A stretch of 64,000 nt of DNA from a bacterium. GTDB taxonomy: Bacteria; Myxococcota_A; Bradymonadia; UBA7976; UBA1532. Position 1 is the first letter of the stretch. Each line of letters begins with the position of its first letter. Below are positions 9,379-17,559 of the stretch, piece by piece. The notes under the pieces were generated by a model that did no database searches, was not told the origin of the DNA, and saw only the letters and a list, made by a program, of their open reading frames with translations. A program made the translations under genes and the position numbers. Location of the stretch: contig JAUHYW010000045.1 in the NCBI GenBank assembly GCA_030426085.1, positions 1-64,000 of the forward strand, read 5' to 3'.

Positions 9379-9660
9379 CGCCGTCGCACACCCCTCCCCC
9401 GCGCCGCGGATCGGCGCATGCGACGCGTCGCATACCCCTTCCCCACGCCCGGGATCTGCGTATGCAACGCGTCGCATACCCCTCGCCCACCCCGGGATCT
9501 GCGCATGCAACGCGTCGCATACCCCTTCCCCGCGCCGCGGATCTGCGCATGCAACGCGTCGCATACCCCTTCCCCGCGCCGCAGATCTGCATATGCAACG
9601 CGTCGCACACCCTTCCCCACGCGTGGGATCGGGGTCTGCGATCCGTCGACAGCCCGATCC
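9379..9660. repeat. 43-44-bp tandem repeat array with ACGCGT palindromic core
   Basis: Seven units. Core positions are 9379 (degenerate), 9423, 9467, 9510, 9554, 9598 and 9641 (degenerate), so the steps are 44, 44, 43, 44, 44 and 43 bp. The core of the unit at 9418-9433 is a perfect 16-bp palindrome (ATGCGACGCGTCGCAT); the next four units differ from it by an A at one position. Spacers are C-rich (CCCCTTCCCC type) and end in GATCTGC. Spacers are conserved between units, so this is not a CRISPR array. Confidence 0.85.
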
Positions 9661-9674
9661 CGCGTGACGGCAGA

Positions 9675-9990
9675 CCCCCGCGAGATCTTGCGGAGCCCTC
9701 CCGCCGCGCCCGGAGGCCCTCGCGAGATCTCGTGGAGCCGTCCCGCCGCGCCCGGAGGCCCCCCCGAGATCTTGCGGGGCCCTCCCGCCGCGCCCGGAGG
9801 CCCTCGCGAGATCTTGCGGGGCCCTCCCGCCGCGCCCGGAAGCCCTCGCGAGATCTTGCGGAGCCGTCCCGCCGCGCCCGGAGGCCTCCCCGAGATCTCG
9901 CGCAGCCGTCCCCCCGCGCCGGGAGGCCCCCGCGAAGTCTCGCACCCTCGTGCCGTCACGCCGGGAGGACCTCGCGGCGCTCGCGGGGCC
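9675..9990. repeat. exact 42-bp tandem repeat array with AGATCT palindromic core
   Basis: Eight units. CGAGATCT-type cores start at 9681, 9723, 9765, 9807, 9849, 9891 and 9933, with a degenerate unit at 9975; the step is always exactly 42 bp. Units contain a core such as GCGAGATCTTGCGG followed by a CCTCCCGCCGCGCCCGGAGG segment. Two units have the perfect 10-bp palindrome CGAGATCTCG. The array follows the 44-bp array in phase: the last core centre of one and the first of the other are 42 bp apart. It ends 9 nt before the PAS gene stop. Confidence 0.88.
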
Positions 9991-9999
9991 GGGCCATGC

Positions 10000-11079
10000 T
10001 CAGGGGCGTCGTGGGCCGGCGCCGACCGCGTCGGGCAGCTCTTCGCCCACCACCTCGGTGACCACGCCGACGAGCTTCGACTCCGGGCCTCGCTCGACGC
10101 GGCCTGCGAGGCGAACGAGGCGGACCGATCCCCCCACCGCGAGCTGCGCTTGATGGCTGAAGGAGGCGCCCCGCTCCACGGCCCGACGGACGCGCGCGAC
10201 CATGATCGGCCGCTCTTCGGGCAGGATGTGCTCGACGAACGCCTCGAACGAGATCGGCGTGCCGGGCGGGACGTCCAGGATCTGGAGCAGGCGCGCCGAC
10301 GCGTCGAACTCCCCCGTGTCGGGGTACCATGTCCAGTAGCCGAGCCCAGCCACGTCCGCGGCCGCATCCAGCCGCCGCCAGGCCGTCTCCAGGTCGGCCA
10401 GCCGGGCCGACAGGGCGAGCTCGGCCTCCTTCTGCGCGGTGATCACCTCGGTCAGCATCACCACCCCGCCGACCTCGCCTTCGGCGGTGAACCACGGCTG
10501 GACCGTCCATCGAATCCAGTCGACGCGTCCATCGGCCCGGGGGAACCGCTCGCCGGCGCTGTGCTTCGTCTCACCGGCGAGGCACTGCCGATGGAGGACC
10601 TTCCAGCGGCCGGGCACTTCGGGGAAGACGTCGTAGTGATAGCGGCCGATGAGCGACGGCTCGGTCAGGCGATACGCCGTGATCCAGCGGTCGCTGTGCG
10701 CGATGTAGCGCAGCTCCCGGTCGAAGATGGCCATGGGGAGCGGCGAGCCCCGGATGATCGAGATCCACTCCATCTCGACGTGGCCCGAGCGGGCGTCCCC
10801 CCCCGGGCTCGCGGCCCGCTCGGCGCGTATGAAGCGCTCCGTCTCCTCGCCGGTCGCCCGGCGGATCCACGTCGCGGCCAGAGGCAGCGCCACGGGCATC
10901 AAGAAGGCCAGCGCGTACAAGCCTCGCGCAGCCCATGTATTGAGCGGCGTCGGCGGTGCGCTGTCCAGGGCCAGCAGCGCCACGTAGATCGCGCCGATCC
11001 AGAGCGCCGCCAGGCCGACCGCGAGCAGGCGCACCCGGGTGCCCAACGGGATCCGCCTCGAGGGTGGGTCCCCGCGCAT
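10000..11079 (-). CDS. membrane PAS-domain sensor protein without output domain
   Basis: The ATG at 11077-11079 overlaps the kinase stop by one base (TGATG) and gives 359 residues. Two transmembrane helices are visible (LLAVGLAALWIGAIYVALLA and GLYALAFLMPVALPLAATWI). Then comes a PAS/PAC unit (PLPMAIFDRELRYIAHSDRW to GGVVMLTEVITAQKEAE) and a second PAS-like unit (AGLGYWTWYPDTGEFDASAR onward) that runs to the C-terminus. No histidine kinase, GGDEF or other output domain follows. It is probably a sensory partner of the kinase encoded immediately upstream (inference from the coupling). The ligand is unknown. Confidence 0.85.
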   Translation of the reverse strand: MRGDPPSRRIPLGTRVRLLAVGLAALWIGAIYVALLALDSAPPTPLNTWAARGLYALAFLMPVALPLAATWIRRATGEETERFIRAERAASPGGDARSGHVEMEWISIIRGSPLPMAIFDRELRYIAHSDRWITAYRLTEPSLIGRYHYDVFPEVPGRWKVLHRQCLAGETKHSAGERFPRADGRVDWIRWTVQPWFTAEGEVGGVVMLTEVITAQKEAELALSARLADLETAWRRLDAAADVAGLGYWTWYPDTGEFDASARLLQILDVPPGTPISFEAFVEHILPEERPIMVARVRRAVERGASFSHQAQLAVGGSVRLVRLAGRVERGPESKLVGVVTEVVGEELPDAVGAGPRRP

Positions 11080-12407
11080 CAGAGCAGGGCCAGCAGACTC
11101 AGCCCGATCGCGTTCAATCCGAGCACGGCCCAGAAGCAACGCCGCTGCCAACACGGCGCTTCGGTACACGCCGGCGTCGTCAGGCGCGCCGTCGTCACGC
11201 CGGTCTTCGACGTGCGCCCGCGGGGGGCGGCGGACGCCGTCGGGGTCGGCGCCGTCGAGGGGGGCGCCGTCCGGGCGAGGTGCCTCGACCGCGTCGACGA
11301 GCGGACGATCCGGGGCAGCTCACCCGATCCCCGCGTATGAGGCGACCACGCGGCGACTTCGCCCGATACGAAGTCGAGCGCCGGCCAGGGGCCCGAGGGT
11401 GTCGGGCGTCGCGGCTCACCCAGGTGCGTCATCGTCCGAGCCCACGGGGACACGCCGTCGATGGTCGGATCCACCGCCTCGACCGCCCGCGGTCGGGCGG
11501 TCCCGGCGAACGCCGCGCGCGCGGAGGCCAGGCTGGGGTCGAGCGCGTCGAGGATCCGAGCGAGCGCATCCCGCATCGCCCGGGCGCGGGCCGGGCGCTG
11601 GTCGGGGCACCGTCGAAGGGCTGACAGGACGAGCGCCTCCAATGCACCGTCGATCTCCAGGGACGGATCGAAGGGGGCGACGGGCGCGTCGACCTCGTCG
11701 CCAATCAGGGTGCGCACGCTCCGCTCCGGAAATGCCACCTGCCCGGTGAGCATCTCGTAGAGCAACGCGCCCACCGCGAAGAGGTCCGATCGGGGGCTGC
11801 ACCCGCCGGCAGTGATCTGCTCCCGCGCCATGTACCGGGGCGTGCCGACCATCTCCCGGAGATGCTGTGGCCGATCGACGGCGGCCGCGACGCCGAAGTC
11901 GAGCAGCTTGACGTGCTCCTCTCCCTGCGCGTCGGCGTAGAGCATCACGTTGGCGGGCTTGACGTCCCGGTGGATGAAGCCCGCTTCGTGGACCGCTTCG
12001 AGGGCGTCGAGCAGCTCGATCCCGAGGCGGAGCACCCGCCCCGGCGCCATGGGCGCCTCCGCCCGGATCGCCGCTCGCAGGCTGTGACCGACGACGTACT
12101 CGGTGACCAGGTGGTAGTGGCCGTCGTGCTCACCGAAGTCGTACAGGGTGACGACGCCGGGGTGATCGATCCGCCCGAGGGCGCACGCCTCCCGACGGAA
12201 CCGCGAGCGGTGCTTCTCGGAGCGCATCTGCGCGTCGTCCAGCATCTTGACCGCGACGACCCGCTCGACGGGGTGCTGGATCGCTTTGTAGACGGAGCCC
12301 GAGGCGCCACGGCCGAGGTGGCCCACGATCTGGTACTTGGCGCCGACGCGCACCCGGACATCTTCGAGAATCGCGGTCACGGTCTTCCCCCGAGCGAGCA
12401 GCAGCAT
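11079..12407 (-). CDS. Hanks-type Ser/Thr kinase with C-terminal tail anchor
   Basis: 442 residues from the ATG at 12405-12407; a GTG at 12378-12380 with a nearby GGGGGAAG is an alternative. The domain has GRGASGSVYKA, AVKML, HRDVKPANVM and DFGVA, so the catalytic residues are present. The normal APE motif reads ARE (YMAREQI), a Pro-to-Arg change in the substrate-binding segment. A Ser/Thr/Pro-rich linker follows, and the last ~17 residues (FWAVLGLNAIGLSLLALL) form a hydrophobic tail that ends the protein, so it looks tail-anchored with the kinase in the cytoplasm. It is translationally coupled to the PAS membrane protein. Two 16-bp dyads lie just upstream. Confidence 0.9.
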   Translation of the reverse strand: MLLLARGKTVTAILEDVRVRVGAKYQIVGHLGRGASGSVYKAIQHPVERVVAVKMLDDAQMRSEKHRSRFRREACALGRIDHPGVVTLYDFGEHDGHYHLVTEYVVGHSLRAAIRAEAPMAPGRVLRLGIELLDALEAVHEAGFIHRDVKPANVMLYADAQGEEHVKLLDFGVAAAVDRPQHLREMVGTPRYMAREQITAGGCSPRSDLFAVGALLYEMLTGQVAFPERSVRTLIGDEVDAPVAPFDPSLEIDGALEALVLSALRRCPDQRPARARAMRDALARILDALDPSLASARAAFAGTARPRAVEAVDPTIDGVSPWARTMTHLGEPRRPTPSGPWPALDFVSGEVAAWSPHTRGSGELPRIVRSSTRSRHLARTAPPSTAPTPTASAAPRGRTSKTGVTTARLTTPACTEAPCWQRRCFWAVLGLNAIGLSLLALL

Positions 12408-12414
12408 GGCCGCG

Positions 12415-12463
12415 CAGTATCGCCATACTGACCGGTGGACGCCTCGCGTATCCAGTGGGATAC
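12415..12463 (-). promoter_or_regulatory. twin 16-bp inverted repeats upstream of kinase gene
   Basis: 12415-12430 has perfect arms CAGTAT and ATACTG around 4 bp; 12448-12463 has perfect arms GTATCC and GGATAC around 4 bp. The centres are 33 bp apart, about three helical turns. A run of seven A's on the + strand adjoins the second. Position 8-56 nt upstream of the kinase start suits a pair of operator sites. The binding protein is unknown. Confidence 0.5.
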
Positions 12464-12519
12464 AAAAAAAGTACACCTGAGCCGGAATCCCCCTCCGCGC
12501 ATCGGCCGGCGTCGCCGGG

Positions 12520-14457
12520 TCACTCGGGCGGGGCGGCCTCGGGCGCGTCGGCGGGGGTCTCGTCGGCGGGGGTCTCATCGGCGGGGGTCTCATCGGCGGG
12601 CGGCAGGAAGCCGGCGGGCGGCGCGCTCTCGGCCATGACCGGCGCCTCGGTGGAGGGCGCAGGGGACGGCGCGGGGGCCGGCGGGTCGAGCGGCTCGCCG
12701 TCCTCGGCCAGCGTGGGGTCGGGGGGGATCGTCTCGGGCATCTCGGCCGGCGCCCAGCCGTCGCCCGACGCGGCCGGCGCGGCCGGCGCGGTCACAGCCG
12801 GGCGGGCGCGGGCCGGGGCGCCGTCCAGCTCGCCGATGACCGGGGCGTCGCGCTCGACGATCAAGAACTCCACCCGCCGGCTGCGGGCGCCGTCGAGCTG
12901 GCCCAGGCCGGTGCCGAAGACCTCCGACTCGCCCTTGCCGACGACCTCGATGAGCCCCCGGGGCACGCCCTGGTGCTCCAGGTAGCGCCGCACCCGCTTG
13001 GCCCGGGCCCGGCTGAGCCACTGGTTGACCTGCGCCGTGCCGTGGGCGTCGGTGTGGCCCACCACCCGCAGGCGCTTGATGCCCCCGTCGCGCCCGATCA
13101 TCTCGGCGACCTGATCCAGCACGGGGTAGCTCTGGGCCTTGATACGGGCTGATCCGGTGTCGAAGTAGATCGCGCTGACGTCCATCCGATCGGGGCGCAG
13201 CGTCACGTCGGCGCTGTCGGGGCAGCCGTCGGTGTCGGCGATGCCGTTGTGGGTCTCGGGCAGCCCGGGGCACTCGTCGCGGCCGTCGGCGATGCCGTCG
13301 CCGTCGTCGTCGGTGTCGGGGCAGCCGTCGTCGTCGGCCCGGCCGTCGAGGTCTTCGGGGAAGTTCGGGCAGGCGTCGTCGGCGTCGGCGATGCCGTCCC
13401 GGTCGTTGTCCGGGTCGGGGCAGCCGTCGACGTCGTCGAAGCCGTCGAGGTCCTCGGCGACGGCGGGGCAGGCGTCGGCGCTGTCCTTGACCCCGTCGCG
13501 GTCGGCGTCGCCGTCCGAGAGGCCGGGGCCGGCGGCGACCTGCACCACGGTCGGGCCCTGGGGGTCGCTCGCCGGCTGCCAGGCGAGGCCCGAGACCACC
13601 CGGAACTCGGGGGCGCCGAAGTCGGGGATGAGGCCGGTGCCCGCGCCGAGGGTCGCGGTCAGGCCCAGCGGGGCGGCGACGCGCACCCCGCCGAGCAGCT
13701 CGAGCGGCTGGGGGCCGCCCTGCCCCGGGCCGTTGTCTTCGTAGACGGTGCCGTAGATCTCGACCATGGCTTCGAGGTCGCGGTCGGCGCCCAGGGCGAC
13801 CGCGGCGGCGGCGGCGTATTGGATGCCGTTGCCCACGGTGAGCGCCGAGGCGTCCTCGTCGGCCGGGCGCCAGCGGTAGCCGCCTTCGATCGCGGCCCGG
13901 ATCCGGCCGGCGGTCAGCTCGACGATGGCCCCCGGGCTGGCGGTGAAGAAGCGGCCCGAGGCGCCCTTGTCTTCGTCGCCGGTGGGGAAGACGAGCGGGG
14001 CGTGCAGCGCCAGGGCGACGCGGACCGATCCCCCGGCTTCGAAGAGCCGCAGCTTGGGGTCGAGCCGGATGTCGCCCAGGCCGGCGCCGGTGTCGATGGG
14101 CACGGTGCCCGATCCGGTGGCGTAGCCGAAGGGCAGCGCGACGCCCAGTTCGAAGCGGTCGTGCAGGCCGATGGCCAGGAGGATCTCGACGGTGGTCAGG
14201 TCGTCGATGACCCGCTCGAGCACCTCGCCGTCGTCGCCCCGCAGCACCAGCGGCTCGCGGGCGTAGCTGAGCCACACCGAGGGCACCAGCGCGCCCGGCG
14301 CGGCGACGTCGGCCCCGTCCACCGAGAGGTAGTTCCAGGTGCCCACGGTGGGCTTGAACGCCTGGATGTCCTGCCCGGCGGCGGGCGCGGCGAGCGTCAG
14401 CAGCGCGGCGAGGGCGGCCCCGGCGGCCCCCGCGGATCGGATCGTCGGACCGTCCAT
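12520..14457 (-). CDS. OmpA-family outer-membrane protein with TSP3 calcium repeats
   Basis: 645 residues from the ATG at 14455-14457, preceded by GGGGGGAGG. A signal peptide (AALAALLTLAAPAAGQ) leads into a beta-barrel-like region (~30-300) typical of transporter/porin-type OmpA proteins. Residues ~314-414 hold TSP3 repeats (DNDRDGIADADDACP and similar), which bind calcium in known homologues. The OmpA peptidoglycan-binding domain follows at ~429-530 (IYFDTGSARIKAQSYPVLDQ, VVGHTDAHG). The C-terminus is Pro/Ala-rich and carries a 15-bp tandem repeat encoding ETPAD three times. It should link the outer membrane to the cell wall. Confidence 0.9.
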   Translation of the reverse strand: MDGPTIRSAGAAGAALAALLTLAAPAAGQDIQAFKPTVGTWNYLSVDGADVAAPGALVPSVWLSYAREPLVLRGDDGEVLERVIDDLTTVEILLAIGLHDRFELGVALPFGYATGSGTVPIDTGAGLGDIRLDPKLRLFEAGGSVRVALALHAPLVFPTGDEDKGASGRFFTASPGAIVELTAGRIRAAIEGGYRWRPADEDASALTVGNGIQYAAAAAVALGADRDLEAMVEIYGTVYEDNGPGQGGPQPLELLGGVRVAAPLGLTATLGAGTGLIPDFGAPEFRVVSGLAWQPASDPQGPTVVQVAAGPGLSDGDADRDGVKDSADACPAVAEDLDGFDDVDGCPDPDNDRDGIADADDACPNFPEDLDGRADDDGCPDTDDDGDGIADGRDECPGLPETHNGIADTDGCPDSADVTLRPDRMDVSAIYFDTGSARIKAQSYPVLDQVAEMIGRDGGIKRLRVVGHTDAHGTAQVNQWLSRARAKRVRRYLEHQGVPRGLIEVVGKGESEVFGTGLGQLDGARSRRVEFLIVERDAPVIGELDGAPARARPAVTAPAAPAASGDGWAPAEMPETIPPDPTLAEDGEPLDPPAPAPSPAPSTEAPVMAESAPPAGFLPPADETPADETPADETPADAPEAAPPE

Positions 14458-14601
14458 GGTCCTCCCCCCTGTGTCATTCCGTTCAGCGTAGGTCGGTTTC
14501 GGTGTCGGGCGCCATTTCGAAGCCGATCGGGCCGCCGGTGTGTTGCCGCGGGCCGATCGCGGGGGGTATCGTGCGCCGTGGCAGGTGATGGGAGATGTGC
14601 G

Positions 14602-16407
14602 ATGCGGAGATGGCGCCCGCTGGGGCTGGTGATGGCCGGGTGGCTGGTGGCGTGCGGCGGGGGCGGGCCCTCGGCGGGGCCGGTCGGGTCGTCGCCGCGC
14701 GTCGCGCCCGATCCGCCGCCGCCCGCGCCGCCGCCGGCCCCGGTCGACGCCGATCGCTACGGGGCCTTCCCCAGCCTCGCCGAGCTGCGGGCGCTCTCCC
14801 GGGCGCCGACCCCGCCCCGGCCGATGCGGGTGGTGCCCCCGGTGGTCGATCCGGTGCCGGTGATCGGCCCCCTGCCGACCCGGGTGGGGCTGGCGACGCT
14901 GCGGGATCCGGATGATCCCTTCGATCCCATCTTGGGGGATGCCATCGCCGGCTTCGACGCGGTGGTGTCGCAGACGGTGGGCATGAACTGCGTGGCCCGC
15001 GAGCTGGGGCATTACGTCGCGACGACCGGGCGCGAGCCGGACGAGGTGCTGCGGCGCTTCGCGGCCCTGGCCTGCGGGCTGGCGACGACCAACGTGGCGA
15101 CCCGGGGGCAGTTCTTCACCGGCGGGGCCCGCATGACGCCGGCTCAGGCGGCGGCGAAGTTCGGTGATCTGCTGCCGAAGCTGGCCGGGGCGCCGCTGTT
15201 CCCCATCGATCATCAGGTGGGCGGCTGGCTGGGGCGGGCCGGTGATCGGTGGACGGTGATGCTGGCCGCCGCGCCGATGCCGCTGGCGATCGATCCCGGC
15301 GATCGTCGGGCGCGGGGCGACAGCGTGGCCCTGACCGGGCGCATCTTCGACGAGGCCGAGCGGCTGATGGTCCAGATCACCCACGGGCCGTTCGGGGTGG
15401 CGCAGTGCGCGGTCGATCCCGAGGTGGAGCTGCCCCGCTTCGCCATCGAGTGCCCGACCCATCGGGGCGATCCGACGGCGACGATCTCGATCGGCGCGTT
15501 CCAGCGGGGGCGCCTGCTGGGGCGCATGCTGGGCGCGGTTCAGGTGTGGCCCCAGCGGGCGGGGCCGGCGCGCTTCGAGCCGGTGGTCGACGGCACCCGG
15601 CTGCCGGATGATCCGGGGGGCTGGGGGCCGGCGCTGCTCGCGGCGATCAACAGCCGCCGCGAGGCGCTGGGGTTGGAGGCGGTGGCCTTCGACGCGGCCC
15701 AGAGCGCGGGCATCGCGCCGCTCAACGGGCCGTTCGACGACGCGGTGCGCGGCGCGGGCGACGTCGAGGCGGCCGACAAGGTGGCGATGGGGGTCATGGC
15801 CGGGTGGCAGGTCGGGGGGCATGTGCTCGAGGGGGCCTTCGCCGCGGGGCGCGTGGGCGGGCCGAAGACGGTCGAGCGGCTGCTGGCCGAGCTCTTGTGG
15901 CTGCCCGACGGGCGGCGGGTGCTCTTCGACGTGCGGGCGACCCGGCTGGCCATCGGCGCGGCCCGGCTGCCGGCGGCGGATGATTCGAAGCCGGTGGGGG
16001 TCCTGGTGGGGGCCTACCGCACGCTGGAGGAGGGCTGGCGCTTCGATCTGGCCCGGGACGACGCCGATGAGGCGCTGGCGGCCCTGGCCCGGGCCCGCGC
16101 GGCCCGGGGGCGCTCGGCGCCGGTGCGCCAGCCGGTGGTCGAGCAGGCCCACGTCCCGCTGTCGGGGGCCGAGCTGACCGGGGCCGAGGTGACCGAGGCG
16201 CTCGCGGCGCTGATGACGACGACCGGCGCGCAGTTCGGGCGGCAGGCGGCGGGGGTGGCCCTGCGCACGACGCACATCGACGGGGTGGCGTTCCCGGCGC
16301 CCATCCTCGAGGTCGAGCCGCTCGAGGTGGCGGTGGTGGTGGGCTACGGCACCCGCGAGGCGGGGCCCTGGCCGCCGCGGGTGGTGCTGATGAGCTACCC
16401 CCGCTGA
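14602..16407 (+). CDS. large lipoprotein, possible CAP-like C-terminal region
   Basis: 601 residues from the ATG at 14602. The signal MRRWRPLGLVMAGWLVAC is a lipoprotein signal and a Pro-rich linker follows. The central part (~110-330) is a soluble domain I do not recognise (NCVARELGHYVATTGREPDE). The stretch LLAAINSRREALGLEAVAFD near residue 350 resembles the first helix of CAP/SCP domains, and a similar two-part pattern continues to ~460, but the usual CAP histidine and glutamate signatures are not evident. It is divergent from the OmpA gene. The lipoprotein call is secure; the CAP call is weak. Confidence 0.72.
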   Translation: MRRWRPLGLVMAGWLVACGGGGPSAGPVGSSPRVAPDPPPPAPPPAPVDADRYGAFPSLAELRALSRAPTPPRPMRVVPPVVDPVPVIGPLPTRVGLATLRDPDDPFDPILGDAIAGFDAVVSQTVGMNCVARELGHYVATTGREPDEVLRRFAALACGLATTNVATRGQFFTGGARMTPAQAAAKFGDLLPKLAGAPLFPIDHQVGGWLGRAGDRWTVMLAAAPMPLAIDPGDRRARGDSVALTGRIFDEAERLMVQITHGPFGVAQCAVDPEVELPRFAIECPTHRGDPTATISIGAFQRGRLLGRMLGAVQVWPQRAGPARFEPVVDGTRLPDDPGGWGPALLAAINSRREALGLEAVAFDAAQSAGIAPLNGPFDDAVRGAGDVEAADKVAMGVMAGWQVGGHVLEGAFAAGRVGGPKTVERLLAELLWLPDGRRVLFDVRATRLAIGAARLPAADDSKPVGVLVGAYRTLEEGWRFDLARDDADEALAALARARAARGRSAPVRQPVVEQAHVPLSGAELTGAEVTEALAALMTTTGAQFGRQAAGVALRTTHIDGVAFPAPILEVEPLEVAVVVGYGTREAGPWPPRVVLMSYPR

Positions 16408-16429
16408 GCGGGGTCGGTCTTCACCCCGC
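16408..16429. terminator. bidirectional hairpin between convergent genes
   Basis: Perfect 7-bp arms GCGGGGT and ACCCCGC with an 8-nt loop sit exactly between the lipoprotein stop and the DUF429 gene stop. There is no U-run on either side, so it is terminator-like rather than canonical. Confidence 0.45.
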
Positions 16430-17239
16430 GGGGGCGTCGCCGAGCCGGTCGAGCGCGTCGGCGGCGGGCAGGATGATCCAGCCTTCGCTGCGGGCGGCGG
16501 CGCGCTGATCGGCGTCGGGGCGGTCGGTCCAGCCGGCGGTGGGGTCGCGGGCGTCGAGCCAGGCGATCCGGGCGATGATCGCGGCGGCGACGGCGTCGAA
16601 CGCGTCGTCCTTGCTGCGCATCAGGGCGTCGATCTCACGGGGCACGGCGAGCCACGGGCAGCGCGCGCGCAGGGTCTCGACGAGCGCGGCGAGGCGGTCG
16701 CGGCGGGCCTTGCCTTTGTAGCCGGCGTCGGTCAGGCCCCATCGGGCGAGCGCGACGGCGGGGTAGGTTTCGAAGACCCGCCCGTCGCCGCTGCGGTCGG
16801 CGACCCCCATCGCGGCGAGCAGGCCCAGGCAGCGGAACATGGGCACGGCGATCAGATCGGACGAGGCGCTGAGCGGCCAGCGGCCGGTGATGCCCCGCAC
16901 GACGCGGTCGGTCGCCCGGAACCGCAGGCGGTCGCGCAGCGGCGGGCCCCACCCGGGCGGCGGGGCCGGGGGCGCGGTCGGGGGGTGGCCGTGGCGCGCG
17001 ACGAAGTCGAGGAAGTCGACCGGCCAGCCGAAGGGGGCGTCGATGCCGGTGGCGTCGCAGGCGGCGTGGCGGGCGAGGATGGCGGCGTCGTCGGCCCCGA
17101 CCCCGGCGGCCTCGACGGCGGCCCCGGCCGGGCCCCAGGCGATGACGGCGTAGCCGGTGCGGGCCGGGTCGGAGGCGAGGTCGACGCCGAGGGTCCGGGT
17201 CGGGCGCGATGGGGCCCGCGCGGGGGGATCGGTGCGCAT
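16421..17239 (-). CDS. DUF429 family protein (predicted RNase H-like nuclease)
   Basis: 272 residues. The N-terminal LGVDLASDPARTGYAVIAWG is the first strand-turn of the DUF429 RNase H-like fold, with its Asp in place. It is followed by GIDAPFGWPVDFLDFV and a FETYPAVALARWG segment, all characteristic of this family, and DDAFDAVAAAIIARIAW near the C-terminus supplies the conserved acidic pair. The family is a predicted nuclease on fold grounds; its biological role is not established. It is convergent with the lipoprotein gene and divergent from the YheU homologue. Confidence 0.85.
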   Translation of the reverse strand: MRTDPPARAPSRPTRTLGVDLASDPARTGYAVIAWGPAGAAVEAAGVGADDAAILARHAACDATGIDAPFGWPVDFLDFVARHGHPPTAPPAPPPGWGPPLRDRLRFRATDRVVRGITGRWPLSASSDLIAVPMFRCLGLLAAMGVADRSGDGRVFETYPAVALARWGLTDAGYKGKARRDRLAALVETLRARCPWLAVPREIDALMRSKDDAFDAVAAAIIARIAWLDARDPTAGWTDRPDADQRAAARSEGWIILPAADALDRLGDAPAG

Positions 17240-17307
17240 CGCGTCATGTTACCGTGCCGCCCGCCGCGGGCGAGACCCGGCGGCCGTAGCCGGCGAAAGG
17301 ACAGCGC

Positions 17308-17535
17308 ATGCGCGACGAGGACGAAGGGGTCGAGATCCCGCACGACCGGCTGCCGCCGGAGACGCTGCGCCGGCTGATCGAGGAGTTCGTCAGCCGGGAG
17401 GGCACTGATTACGGGCACGGGGATTACGATCTGGCGGGCAAGGTGCGCCAGGTGATGGGGCAGCTCGAGCGAGGCGAGGCGGCGGTGGCGTTCGACCCGC
17501 GCATGCAGTCGGCGACGATCGTCAGCAAGCGCTGA
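17308..17535 (+). CDS. YheU/UPF0270 family protein
   Basis: 75 residues, a normal length for the family. The diagnostic pattern is present: IPHDRLPPETLRRLIEEFVS, REGTDYG, and a KVRQVMGQLERGEAAVAFD segment. The ATG at 17308 follows AAAGGA by 6 nt. Function of the family is unknown; it is a small cytoplasmic protein in many Proteobacteria. It stands alone between the divergent DUF429 gene and the convergent fibrinogen-like gene. Confidence 0.9.
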   Translation: MRDEDEGVEIPHDRLPPETLRRLIEEFVSREGTDYGHGDYDLAGKVRQVMGQLERGEAAVAFDPRMQSATIVSKR

Positions 17536-17559
17536 GCGCCGGGGTCAGTAGCCCCGCTC
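17534..17559. terminator. imperfect hairpin between convergent genes
   Basis: Arms GAGC(GCC)GGGG and CCCCGCTC pair with a 3-nt bulge around a 7-nt loop, spanning the stops of the YheU gene and the fibrinogen-like gene. There is no U-tract. Confidence 0.25.

Larger units (their letters stand above)
9339..9999. other. 661-bp convergent intergenic region filled by repeats
   Basis: This is the only gene-free stretch over 300 bp. It lies between the stops of the helical-protein gene (+) and the PAS-protein gene (-). Nearly all of it is occupied by two tandem arrays, annotated separately. Open frames cross it on both strands only because the repeats lack stop codons; none has a ribosome site or a family match. 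Confidence 0.85.

Noticed and set aside
9379-9990. Possible CRISPR array
   Set aside because: All parts of the unit are repeated, so there are no unique spacers, and no cas genes are in the window.
9259-10367. Leftward and rightward open frames with apparent 14-residue protein repeats
   Set aside because: They arise from the 42-bp array, which has no stop codons. They lack ribosome sites and run through the frame-breaking 44-bp array and into the PAS gene in the wrong frame.
13249-14601. Upstream extension of the lipoprotein frame that ends at 16407
   Set aside because: The open frame continues leftward through the antisense of the OmpA gene; the real start at 14602 opens a lipoprotein signal peptide.
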